Below are positions 9,181 to 16,086 of a DNA stretch of 64,000 bases, one piece after another. Position numbers and translations under genes: made by a program. Location of the stretch: positions 17,380 through 81,379 of the forward strand of contig JBJENV010000026.1 in the NCBI GenBank assembly GCA_051880375.1. The letters are read 5' to 3'. How positions within the stretch are numbered: position 1 is the stretch's first letter; the number at the start of each line of letters is the position of its first letter. The notes beneath the pieces were generated by a model, which was not told the origin of the DNA, ran no database searches, and saw only the letters and a program-made list of their open reading frames with translations. The stretch is from SIG299 sp051880375 (GTDB lineage Bacteria > Bacillota > Clostridia > Lachnospirales > Lachnospiraceae).

Positions 9181-10122
9181 ATGGAGGATTTTATTTTAAC
9201 GCAATATGAAGTAAGAAAATCGAACCGGCAAAAGACGGCTTTTATAGAGTATATAAAGAGCCGTCTTGCCAGGTCCGGGTATGATCCGGAGACGGAGATC
9301 AAAATAGAAGAAAAGGGGAAGGGGCTTTTGAAAAGCCGCAACATAGTCGTAGGAGATCCTGCAAATGCAGAGGTCTTATTTGGTGCCCATTATGATACCT
9401 GTGCCTGGCTGCCGTTTCCAAACCTGATGGCTCCGACCAATCCGCTGCTGTTTTGGGGATATCAGGTGGTGCTGACGGTTATGATTCTGCTTCTGGCAAC
9501 AGTGATAGCGTTTCCTATCGGTCTGATTTTTGATAATGCAGAGGTAACCTACTTTACGTTTTTAGGAGCGCTACTTCTGATTATGCTTCAGCTGATGTTT
9601 GGATTCCGGAACAGGCATACAGCCAACGATAACACCTCCGGCGTCATTACCCTGACCCGCATTTTGGAGACGTTGCCGCAGGAGGAGAGAAGCAAAGTCT
9701 GCGTGATTTATTTTGACAATGAGGAGAAGGGGCTGTTTGGCTCTGCCTTCTTCTATAAGAAACATAAAAAACAGATAAAGGACAAGCTGCTGATTAATCT
9801 GGACTGCGTGGGTGACGGCAGGAATATCGTCACCATGGCGGATAGAAGAGCAAGAAAAGATAAGAATTATTCTTTGCTTGTGGAAGCGTTTGAGCAGGAA
9901 GAGGCAAATGCGGATGTACGTTATGTCTGTCGCAAGATGAAATTTATGATGTTTCCGTCGGACCAGATGAATTTTAAAAAAGGAATCGGTGTATGTGCAC
10001 TGAAACCGTCTCCGATTGGTATGTATGTGGGAAGAATACATACGTATTTTGATACGAAGTGCAGGGAGGAGAATATCGACTATCTGACAAGGGCAATCGG
10101 AGAGTTTGTGAGGAAATTGTAG
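9181..10122 (+). CDS. M28-family zinc aminopeptidase-like protein with membrane segments
   Basis: The ligands of a two-zinc M28 peptidase are visible in order: H in FGAHYDT, D in ANDNTSG, the EE pair in FDNEEKG, D in LDCVGDG, and the final H in GRIHTYFD. Between the first two lie two hydrophobic segments (about residues 95-150), so the enzyme is probably membrane-anchored, which is unusual for classic M28 aminopeptidases but seen in Clostridia. I choose ATG 9181 (GGAG six bases upstream). GTG 9145 and ATG 9169 are alternatives. Substrate is unknown. Confidence 0.8.
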   Translation: MEDFILTQYEVRKSNRQKTAFIEYIKSRLARSGYDPETEIKIEEKGKGLLKSRNIVVGDPANAEVLFGAHYDTCAWLPFPNLMAPTNPLLFWGYQVVLTVMILLLATVIAFPIGLIFDNAEVTYFTFLGALLLIMLQLMFGFRNRHTANDNTSGVITLTRILETLPQEERSKVCVIYFDNEEKGLFGSAFFYKKHKKQIKDKLLINLDCVGDGRNIVTMADRRARKDKNYSLLVEAFEQEEANADVRYVCRKMKFMMFPSDQMNFKKGIGVCALKPSPIGMYVGRIHTYFDTKCREENIDYLTRAIGEFVRKL

Positions 10123-10164
10123 AGGGTATTACATAGATACAATGGGAAAAAGGAAGTGAAAAGA

Positions 10165-11316
10165 ATGGCTTTGACAGTTAGTGAAATCAGAGAGCTGCCG
10201 GTGGCTGAGGCATTCCGGCTGGTGGCGGGAGCTTCGGGACTGAACCGTAAGGTGGAGCATGTGAATCTGCTGGATTTTGAATATGATACCTGGGAGCCGG
10301 ATGCCCGGACACCTGACGGTATTTTCGATGAAAAATCCATCATTATTACAAGTCTGCTGTTTGCAAAGGAATGTCCGGAAAAGATTATCCGCGTTGTGCG
10401 CCAGCTTTATGTAGACGGGGTAAGCGCACTGGCAGTAAAGGCCGTTTATTATAAGGAGCTTCCGGAGGCTGTTATCCGCTTTGCAGATGAAAATGCATTT
10501 CCGATTTTTCTCTTTGACTCGGAAAAGAATTTTTCAGAGAACGTTGTGGTAGGGCTGACTATGGCAATTGAGGAAAATGAGAATATAGACGGACTGGAGG
10601 AGAAGGTAGCCTTCCTGCTGCAGGACAATCTGGGAAAACTGAATCGGTATAAGCTTCTGGAGGAGCTGTTTCCAGAGCTGGAGACGCCGTTTCAGTGTTT
10701 TTACTTTTTCCTGAAGGATATGCATACCGGTTTTTCCTACCGCCGCAAGCTGCTGAAACTGCGAAGCAGGAAGAGCAGGAAGCTGGTGATACTTCCGTAT
10801 CAGTATGGAATTCTGGTAACTGCTTTTGGAAATGTTGCAGTAGGAATCCGGGAACTTGAGACAGAACTGGAGCTTACGTCAGGACAGTATGTTTGCGGTG
10901 TCAGCCGGAGCGGTAGCCGTAAGGAGGAGTTAGGCTGTAGGATTCAGGAAAGCCTGTATGCCTGCAATTATGGGAGAAGCCGGGGAAGAGAATTCTGCTG
11001 CTTTGATGAAATCGGTATCTGGCAGATTATTTTACCGAACAGGGAAAATTTCTGGATGAAATCCTACTGTAACGGGATCGTGGAACGTTTGAAGAATTAT
11101 GATGCGGACGGCGGCTGTGAATTATACGATACGATTGTGCGTTATGTAAACAACGCTTACAGTATTAACCGCACGGCAGAGGAAATGATGCTGCATAAAA
11201 ATACGGTGCGCTATCGTGTCAGTAAGGCGAGGGAAGCGCTGGGACTTGAGAAAAATGAGGCGGAATTTCATGTGACTGTTTTTCTGGCGGTGCAGTTTGA
11301 TCAAATAAATTTGTAA
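10165..11316 (+). CDS. PucR family transcriptional regulator
   Basis: The 383-residue protein has the PucR N-terminal domain (about 5-125; FRLVAGASGLNRKVEHVNLLD, then DEKSIIITSLLFA) and the C-terminal PucR helix-turn-helix (about 320-380; YSINRTAEEMMLHKNTVRYRV). Such regulators usually activate neighbouring nitrogen or purine-type catabolic genes in response to a metabolite. The operon 150 bp downstream (amidino hydrolase, aminotransferase, dehydrogenase) is the probable target, because its promoter has a good -10 but a poor -35. ATG 10165 follows AGGAAG. Confidence 0.85.
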   Translation: MALTVSEIRELPVAEAFRLVAGASGLNRKVEHVNLLDFEYDTWEPDARTPDGIFDEKSIIITSLLFAKECPEKIIRVVRQLYVDGVSALAVKAVYYKELPEAVIRFADENAFPIFLFDSEKNFSENVVVGLTMAIEENENIDGLEEKVAFLLQDNLGKLNRYKLLEELFPELETPFQCFYFFLKDMHTGFSYRRKLLKLRSRKSRKLVILPYQYGILVTAFGNVAVGIRELETELELTSGQYVCGVSRSGSRKEELGCRIQESLYACNYGRSRGREFCCFDEIGIWQIILPNRENFWMKSYCNGIVERLKNYDADGGCELYDTIVRYVNNAYSINRTAEEMMLHKNTVRYRVSKAREALGLEKNEAEFHVTVFLAVQFDQINL

Positions 11317-11378
11317 AATGTACAAAAAATAAGATTTCTTTTTAGAAGAAATACATAGCAGTATCCGGGACGGCGCAT

Positions 11379-11456
11379 TATAATACTAGCATAAAAATAA
11401 GATGCAAAGGCGCATAGAAAGTGAACCAGACTTTTCTATGCGTCTTTTTCTTTGCA
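11379..11456 (+). promoter_or_regulatory. weak promoter and hairpin leader of the amidinohydrolase operon
   Basis: TATAAT at 11379-11384 has no recognisable -35. About 25 bp later comes a strong hairpin, GCGCATAGAAA (11411) against TTTCTATGCGT (to 11443), followed by CTTTTTC, which reads as an intrinsic terminator inside the leader. The flanks TGCAAAG (11403-11409) and CTTTGCA (11450-11456) are complementary and could close an outer stem that absorbs the U-tract. The layout suggests activator dependence, premature termination, or both. It could instead terminate read-through from the regulator gene upstream. Confidence 0.5.
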
Positions 11457-11472
11457 GAAAAGAGGACGAACT

Positions 11473-12309
11473 ATGTTTGTAAAGAACGGAACAGGAGTTT
11501 TAAAAGAGGTTCTGGTGTCCAGACCAAGTTATCTGAAGCCGGCGCCGATTAATGAAATAGCAAAAAAATGGGAAAATACTACGATGAATATTGAAAAAAT
11601 GGAGGCGGAGCATAGAATCTTTACAGAGGCCTATGCAAGGGCAGGCGTCACGGTAGAGTATCTGGATGCCGATGAGGAAAGACCGAATGCCGTATTCGCG
11701 AGAGACTTCGGCGGCTGTGTCAGGGAAGGCTATATTCTGGGTAATTTCAAGTTGCCGCTTCGATATAAGGAGCATACCGACTATGAAAAGCGCATGGAAG
11801 AGTTAGGAGTTCCGGTGATTGCTAGAGTCAAAGAGGGCTTATTTGAGGGAGGAGACTTTGCCTTTCTTAATGAAAGAACGATTGCTATTGGAATGGCAGA
11901 CCGCACCAATGAGCGGGGTGTGGAGGAAATCCGCAGCCAGCTTGCAGAGTACGGTTATCAGGTTATAGGCGTTTCGCTTCCGGCACGATATCTGCATTTT
12001 GATATGTGCTTCAATCTGGTGGATGACCATCTTGCTGTTGCATATGAGGAGGGATTGCCGGAGGAGTTTCGGCATTTTCTGAAGCAATCGGAGATAAAAG
12101 TGATTCCGGTTCCGGAGCAGGCAATTTTTGAGCATGGCTGCAACCTTCAGGCACTCGGGAAGCACAGGGTCATTTCCCTTGCAAAAAATAAAGCCGTGAA
12201 TGAAGAGCTTGCAAAAAACGGTATGGAGGTTATTACTCTGGATATTACGGAGATTTTAAAAGCAGGCGGCGGTCCGCACTGTATGACATTCCCTTTGGTG
12301 CGTGAGTAA
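11473..12309 (+). CDS. dimethylarginine dimethylaminohydrolase / arginine deiminase-like enzyme
   Basis: A 278-residue guanidino-group modifying enzyme. Substrate-site motifs FARDFGG (near 74), EGGDF (near 127), catalytic His in YLHFDMCF (near 176) and nucleophile Cys in GGGPHCMT close to the C-terminus follow the order seen in DDAH and arginine deiminase. The family hydrolyses methylated arginine (to citrulline plus methylamines) or free arginine. The short length fits DDAH better than the ~400-residue deiminases. An amidinotransferase-like reaction cannot be excluded. It is the first gene of a three-gene operon with an aminotransferase and a dehydrogenase. The start is ATG 11473 after AAGAGGA. 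Confidence 0.75.
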   Translation: MFVKNGTGVLKEVLVSRPSYLKPAPINEIAKKWENTTMNIEKMEAEHRIFTEAYARAGVTVEYLDADEERPNAVFARDFGGCVREGYILGNFKLPLRYKEHTDYEKRMEELGVPVIARVKEGLFEGGDFAFLNERTIAIGMADRTNERGVEEIRSQLAEYGYQVIGVSLPARYLHFDMCFNLVDDHLAVAYEEGLPEEFRHFLKQSEIKVIPVPEQAIFEHGCNLQALGKHRVISLAKNKAVNEELAKNGMEVITLDITEILKAGGGPHCMTFPLVRE

Positions 12310-12341
12310 CGTCTGGGACAGAAGAAACGGGAGGAAGCAGG

Positions 12342-13421
12342 ATGAGTTATTTTTTCTTAGATGAATATGAAAATATGGAGCCCTATATTCCGGGAGAGCA
12401 GCCGAAGGATAAACAGTACATAAAGCTGAACGCGAATGAGTCGTCTCTTCCGCCTTCTCCGAAAGTGCTGGATGCCATATCAAAGGCACAGATTAATGGC
12501 ATGGCACATTATTCCGACCCGCACTGTATGCAGCTGCGAGAGGCAATCGGCAAAGTCTACGGCTTTCCTGCAGACCAGGTATTTGTGGGGAACGGGGGCG
12601 ATGAGGTACTCGGCTTCTGCATGATGAGCTTTTTTAAGCCGGGAATGAAGGTGTGCTTTCCGGATATCACCTACGACTTTTATCGTACGTATGCAAAAAC
12701 CTACCGGCTGGACTATGAACAGATTCCGGTACAGGAGGATCTGACGATTTGCGTCGAGGATTATGTGAATACGGACAGGGATGTCATTCTTGCAAATCCG
12801 AATAACCCGACCGGTCTGGCGCTTTCTGTTCCGGAGATTGAACGTATTGTGGCTCATAATCCGAAACGGATGGTCATTATCGACGAAGCTTATGTGGATT
12901 ACGGAACGAAATCCTGTCTTCCGCTTGTACAAAAATACTCTAATCTTGTGGTTGTACGGACGTTTTCAAAGTCAAGAAATATGGCAGGAGCCAGAATCGG
13001 CTTTGCCATCTCCTCCAAAGATATCATAGAGGATATGAATAAAATCAAGTTTACCTTTAATCCGTTCAATATGAGTTCCCTTGCTATTGCAGCAGGAACG
13101 GCGGCAGTACTCGATGAGGACTATTTTAAGAGGTGCTTAAAGACAGTGACGGATAACAGGGAGTACTTTGAAGAGGAGCTTGAGCATATGGGGTTTCAGG
13201 TCGTGCGGACCTGCACGAATTTTACCTTTGCAAGGCATGACGGCATCAATGCCGGTGAGATGTGCAGAAAACTGAAAAACAGGGGAATTCTGGTACGTCA
13301 TTATGCGGACAGCAGAGTGGAAGAGTACTTAAGGATTACCATCGGAACAAGAGAAGAAATGGAGATTGTGCTGCAAAATATCAGAGAAATCATGGAGAAT
13401 ACCTATGCGCGTGTTAGTTAG
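12342..13421 (+). CDS. PLP-dependent class I/II aminotransferase, histidinol-phosphate aminotransferase-like
   Basis: The 359-residue fold-type I aminotransferase has KLNANESSLPPSP near residue 30 (HisC-type N-terminus), GNGGDEVLGF (cofactor phosphate binding), NPNNPTGLALS near 150, the Asp of IIDEAYVDY, the Schiff-base Lys in TFSKSRNMAG (near 210) and the Arg in YLRITIGT near the end. HisC converts histidinol phosphate, but no other his gene is nearby. In this operon the enzyme more likely transaminates an amino acid related to the hydrolase product. It overlaps the dehydrogenase start by 17 bp, implying translational coupling. Confidence 0.8.
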   Translation: MSYFFLDEYENMEPYIPGEQPKDKQYIKLNANESSLPPSPKVLDAISKAQINGMAHYSDPHCMQLREAIGKVYGFPADQVFVGNGGDEVLGFCMMSFFKPGMKVCFPDITYDFYRTYAKTYRLDYEQIPVQEDLTICVEDYVNTDRDVILANPNNPTGLALSVPEIERIVAHNPKRMVIIDEAYVDYGTKSCLPLVQKYSNLVVVRTFSKSRNMAGARIGFAISSKDIIEDMNKIKFTFNPFNMSSLAIAAGTAAVLDEDYFKRCLKTVTDNREYFEEELEHMGFQVVRTCTNFTFARHDGINAGEMCRKLKNRGILVRHYADSRVEEYLRITIGTREEMEIVLQNIREIMENTYARVS

Positions 13422-14397
13422 CGATTATGAGGAACAGATGGAGGCGGATTACACTCTCACGATAGAGGCAGTAAAGGAAATTCTGCCGGATGCAGACGTG
13501 ATAGTGGAGCCTTATGGCACGGAGCGGTTTTACCAGGAGTTCAACAGAGCGGATGGATGGATTACCGCCTTTGTTCCTGTCGAGCGGGAGCTTTTGCAAA
13601 AAGCAGAGCAGTTACGCTGTATCTCCCAGAATGCTGTCGGCTACAGCAATGTCTGCATGGAGGATTTAAAGGAAAGGGGCATTGCGCTCTGCCATATTGA
13701 GGAATATTGTACCAGGGAGGTTGCGGAGCATGCGGTTGCCCTGATGCTGGCACTGAATCATAATTTGTCGCGCTATGCGATAGCAATTCGCGACCGGAAG
13801 CAGTGGGATTATAAGGAGGCACCTGCACAGCGGACCCTGAATCATAAAACGTTGGCTGTTTTTGGACTGGGACGTATCGGAAGGGTAACGGCAGAGCTGG
13901 CGAAGGCACTTGGCATGAAGGTAATGGCTGTAGACCCTTACGTATCAGAGGATGTCATGGAAAAGCTTGGAGTCACAAAGGCAGAGAAGAGCGAAGCATT
14001 GAAATATGCGGATGTGCTGATTAATCATATGGCACTTACGGAGGAAAACTATCATTATTTTGATGAGGAAGCATTTCGCTGTATGGAAAGAATGCCGTTT
14101 TTTATCAATGTCGGAAGAGGAGGCTGCGTGGATGAAACTGCCTTAGAAAAGGCACTGGAGCAGAAACGGATTGCCGGAGCAGGTCTGGATGTTTTGGAAT
14201 CGGAGCAGGTAGACGTAAACGACTGTCCGCTCTCCAAACGGGAGGACGTGATACTGACACCGCACAGCGCGTTTTATTCCGTGGATTCTGTTACCGGATT
14301 ACATACAATCAGCGGACATAATCTGGCATGGTATTTAAGCGGACAATATGACAGGATACAGGGACTGGTCTATCAGCCGGATAAAAAAGGGGGATAA
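13405..14397 (+). CDS. NAD-dependent D-isomer-specific 2-hydroxyacid dehydrogenase (CtBP/phosphoglycerate dehydrogenase-like)
   Basis: The 330-residue protein has the family layout: a flavodoxin-like N-lobe, the Rossmann motif VFGLGRIGR (near 152) with Asp in AVDPY, the catalytic Arg in NVGRGG (near 238), Glu in LDVLESE (near 263) and His in TPHSAF (near 290). It should interconvert a 2-keto acid and the D-2-hydroxy acid. As the last gene after an aminotransferase, it could reduce the keto acid that transamination yields, disposing of reducing power in a Stickland-like reductive branch; this is inference. The start is the ATG inside the end of the preceding gene. Confidence 0.85.
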   Translation: MRVLVSDYEEQMEADYTLTIEAVKEILPDADVIVEPYGTERFYQEFNRADGWITAFVPVERELLQKAEQLRCISQNAVGYSNVCMEDLKERGIALCHIEEYCTREVAEHAVALMLALNHNLSRYAIAIRDRKQWDYKEAPAQRTLNHKTLAVFGLGRIGRVTAELAKALGMKVMAVDPYVSEDVMEKLGVTKAEKSEALKYADVLINHMALTEENYHYFDEEAFRCMERMPFFINVGRGGCVDETALEKALEQKRIAGAGLDVLESEQVDVNDCPLSKREDVILTPHSAFYSVDSVTGLHTISGHNLAWYLSGQYDRIQGLVYQPDKKGG

Positions 14398-14444
14398 AAA
14401 GTTATTAAAAATCAGTAATCAATTTGACACTTTTTATATATATT

Positions 14445-14465
14445 CGAACAAAAGTTTGCTATAAT
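14445..14465 (+). promoter_or_regulatory. LexA (SOS) box and -10 of the small toxin gene
   Basis: CGAACAAAAGTTTG at 14445-14458 matches the Gram-positive LexA/DinR consensus CGAACRNRYGTTYG at 13 of 14 positions and abuts TATAAT (14460-14465), so bound LexA would block the promoter. The TTGACA at 14424 is too far upstream (30 bp) to serve as the -35. Confidence 0.7.
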
Positions 14466-14511
14466 GAATTTGTTACCGTCCCTATACTGGCGACAGGAAG
14501 GGGGTGACGTT

Positions 14512-14604
14512 GTGGAATTACTAGTTTCTTTTATCCTCTCCATTATGGCAGGTGTAATTGCCTATTACATATGCAAATGGCTTGATGAAGAGGAAGAACG
14601 GTAA
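14512..14604 (+). CDS. Fst-like small hydrophobic toxin (30 residues)
   Basis: A GTG start after AGGAAGGGGGTG gives a 30-residue peptide: a single membrane span (LLVSFILSIMAGVIAYYIC) followed by KWLD and a charged tail EEEER. This is the build of Fst/Ldr-type type I toxins, whose overproduction damages the membrane. Its context adds a LexA box, a convergent antisense promoter, a repeated sequence at the 5' ends and a shared terminator. The SD may be partly hidden by pairing of CGTC (14478) with GACG (14506). I could not compare it with a database, so family membership rests on architecture. Confidence 0.7.
   Translation: MELLVSFILSIMAGVIAYYICKWLDEEEER
14520..14532 (+). repeat. direct repeat copy A (toxin codons 3-7)
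   Basis: ACTAGTTTCTTTT here is identical to 14700-14712, within a longer similarity TGGA..repeat..CCT. Because the second copy lies in the convergent RNA, the two transcripts carry 13 complementary bases. Confidence 0.8.
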
Positions 14605-14649
14605 TAAGCCTGATGGTCCGGTCTTGCCATCTGAAAGAATAGGACAAGA

Positions 14650-14685
14650 AAACCCACGAGCTGCCACTCGTGGGTTTTCGTTTTT
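14650..14685. terminator. bidirectional terminator of the toxin-antitoxin pair
   Basis: A perfect 10-bp stem (AACCCACGAG / CTCGTGGGTT) with a 6-base loop has T-rich tails in both directions (TTTTCGTTTTT rightward, TTTTCTTG leftward), so both transcripts can end on it. Confidence 0.85.
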
Positions 14686-14699
14686 GTGCCGTTATGGAC

Positions 14700-14712
14700 A
14701 CTAGTTTCTTTT
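14700..14712 (+). repeat. direct repeat copy B (5' end of the antitoxin RNA)
   Basis: Identical 13-mer to 14520-14532. It falls within the first ~17 bases of the predicted minus-strand RNA. Confidence 0.8.
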
Positions 14713-14793
14713 GCCTACTTCAATCATAACATGGCATATACAATATTTCAAGTAAAATTTTGTACGATGCTCCGCATGCCAGAGGATAATTAT

Positions 14794-14822
14794 AAAAAGG
14801 GCGGAAGATTTCTCCTCCGCCC
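14794..14822 (-). terminator. terminator of the rubrerythrin gene
   Basis: Read on the minus strand, GGGCGGA and TCCGCCC form a stem followed by TTTTTATA, 16 bp after the rubrerythrin stop. Confidence 0.8.
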
Positions 14823-14837
14823 GATAAGCTTTTCAGA

Positions 14838-15380
14838 TTAGCCAAAGTATCTGTTTAACAGACCTTCAAATGCTTTGCCGTGTCTTGCCTCATCTCTTGC
14901 CATCTCATGAACGGTATCATGGATTGCGTCAAGGTTTGCAGCCTTCGCACGCTTTGCAAGGTCGGTCTTGCCTGCGGTTGCGCCGTTTTCTGCTGCAACT
15001 CTTAATTCTAGGTTCTTCTTAGTGGAATCGGTAACAACTTCGCCAAGAAGCTCAGCAAACTTTGCTGCATGTTCAGCCTCTTCAAAAGCTGCCTTTTCAT
15101 AGTACATGCCGATTTCCGGATAGCCTTCACGGTGAGCAACTCTTGCCATTGCAAGGTACATACCTACTTCGCAGCATTCGCCTTCAAAGTTTGCACGTAA
15201 ATCCTTTAAAATGTCCTCGCTGACACCCTGAGCTACACCTACAACATGCTCAGCTGCCCAGGAAAGACTGTCATCCTGCTTCTTAAACTTTTCTGCGCCA
15301 ACGTGGCATACCGGACATTCTGCCGGAGCCTCATCGCCTTCGTGAACATAACCGCATACACTGCATACCCATTTTGCCAT
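14838..15380 (-). CDS. reverse rubrerythrin (rubredoxin domain N-terminal)
   Basis: The 180-residue protein starts with a rubredoxin-like zinc/iron ribbon (WVCSVCGYVHEGD, then CPVC; residues 4-30) and continues with a ferritin-like four-helix domain having E..E-H pairs (EGECCEVGMY, EEAEHA, DEARHG). The inverted domain order defines the reverse rubrerythrins of Clostridia, which act as NADH-dependent peroxide and oxygen reductases with a partner reductase. The upstream gene encodes a PerR-like repressor and the spacer holds a PerR-like box, so peroxide-induced expression is likely. Confidence 0.9.
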   Translation of the reverse strand: MAKWVCSVCGYVHEGDEAPAECPVCHVGAEKFKKQDDSLSWAAEHVVGVAQGVSEDILKDLRANFEGECCEVGMYLAMARVAHREGYPEIGMYYEKAAFEEAEHAAKFAELLGEVVTDSTKKNLELRVAAENGATAGKTDLAKRAKAANLDAIHDTVHEMARDEARHGKAFEGLLNRYFG

Positions 15381-15439
15381 AATTGTAATCTCCTTTTTGT
15401 TTTAATGATATAGTATTGAGTTTCTTTAAGTTTAATAAT

Positions 15440-15452
15440 AGTAATTATTACT
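15440..15452 (-). promoter_or_regulatory. PerR-like box upstream of rubrerythrin
   Basis: AGTAAT-T-ATTACT is a perfect 6-1-6 inverted repeat in an AT-rich context that extends the dyad. It resembles the 7-1-7 PerR box, lies 60 bp before the rubrerythrin start, and is matched by a similar site upstream of the repressor gene. Confidence 0.65.
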
Positions 15453-15464
15453 GATATTATAATA

Positions 15465-15890
15465 CTAAAGGTTCTCTGCTTTGTCAAGAACTTTTTTCAG
15501 ATTCTTTGCTTTTGTACATTCTGGGCATTGTCCGAAAAACAGTACTATATGCCCCTCAATGGTTCCGTCAAACGAGGCACCTGCAAGTGTATCGATGTGA
15601 TGCAGGGATTCCATCGGAAGGTCAATCACACGTCCGCAGCCTTTGCATAGGAAGTGATAATGCGGTGACGGATTGCCGTCAAAGCGGTCCGAGCCGTCTC
15701 CGCAGGTGAGGCGGAGAATCTGTCCTTCCTTTGCCAGTTTGTTTAAATTACGGTAGACTGTACCGAGACTGACATTAGGATAACGTTCTCTGACATTGGC
15801 ATAAACCGTATCGGCAGTGGGATGCTCTTTTGTACTCATCAGGTAGTCAAGGATTGCCTGCCGCTGCCTGCTGAATTTTGTCACTGCCAT
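15465..15890 (-). CDS. Fur family peroxide-type repressor (PerR-like)
   Basis: The 141-residue protein has a winged helix (residues 5-80; SRQRQAILDYLMSTKEHPTADTVY, LGTVYRNLNKL) and a dimerisation domain with a structural zinc pair CKGC and CPEC. The regulatory metal site can be traced in HYHFLC and nearby His/Asp. Fur-family members with this pattern next to rubrerythrin are generally PerR, sensing peroxide by histidine oxidation. Zur or Fur identity cannot be excluded by sequence alone. The gene appears autoregulated through the box at 15907-15929 and probably co-transcribed with rubrerythrin. Confidence 0.85.
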   Translation of the reverse strand: MAVTKFSRQRQAILDYLMSTKEHPTADTVYANVRERYPNVSLGTVYRNLNKLAKEGQILRLTCGDGSDRFDGNPSPHYHFLCKGCGRVIDLPMESLHHIDTLAGASFDGTIEGHIVLFFGQCPECTKAKNLKKVLDKAENL

Positions 15891-15906
15891 GTAATCACCT
15901 CCTTAT

Positions 15907-15929
15907 ATAATAGGAATTATTACTATTAT
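15907..15929 (-). promoter_or_regulatory. PerR-like operator upstream of the repressor gene
   Basis: A near-perfect 23-bp palindrome: left arm ATAATAGGAAT, centre T, right arm ATTACTATTAT, with one mismatched pair. It shares AATTATTACT with the box in front of rubrerythrin, supporting one regulator for both. Confidence 0.65.
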
Positions 15930-16086
15930 AATAGCATAACATGAAAATCTTCGTCAAGTTCTTTTTGAAAGAAATAAAAATAAGCATCGGAAAACGCAAA
16001 AAGAGCAGGTTGCTTTTGAAAAAACTTCATGGTATATTCATAACGAAATGCAATTTGCGGAACATGACCTGGATGGGGAGGCGGCT

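Larger units (their letters stand above)
14645..14717 (-). ncRNA. candidate antitoxin RNA, convergent to the toxin mRNA
   Basis: On the minus strand TTGAAA (plus 14746-14751) and TATGAT (plus 14723-14728) are spaced by exactly 17 bp, placing a start near 14716. The RNA would run ~70 nt, begin with the complement of repeat 14700-14712 (able to pair with toxin codons 3-7) and end at the shared hairpin at 14650-14685. No ORF lies within it. This mirrors RNA II of the enterococcal pAD1 par locus. Confidence 0.6.

Noticed and set aside
11385..11472. Guanidine or purine riboswitch before the amidinohydrolase gene
   Set aside because: None of the conserved core sequences of these riboswitches is seen; the leader is too short.
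12342..13421. Assignment as hisC of histidine biosynthesis
   Set aside because: No other his gene is nearby and the operon partners are amino acid catabolic types; only family-level naming is safe.
14424..14429. TTGACA as the -35 of the toxin promoter
   Set aside because: It is 30 bp from the TATAAT; no suitable -10 lies 16-18 bp after it.
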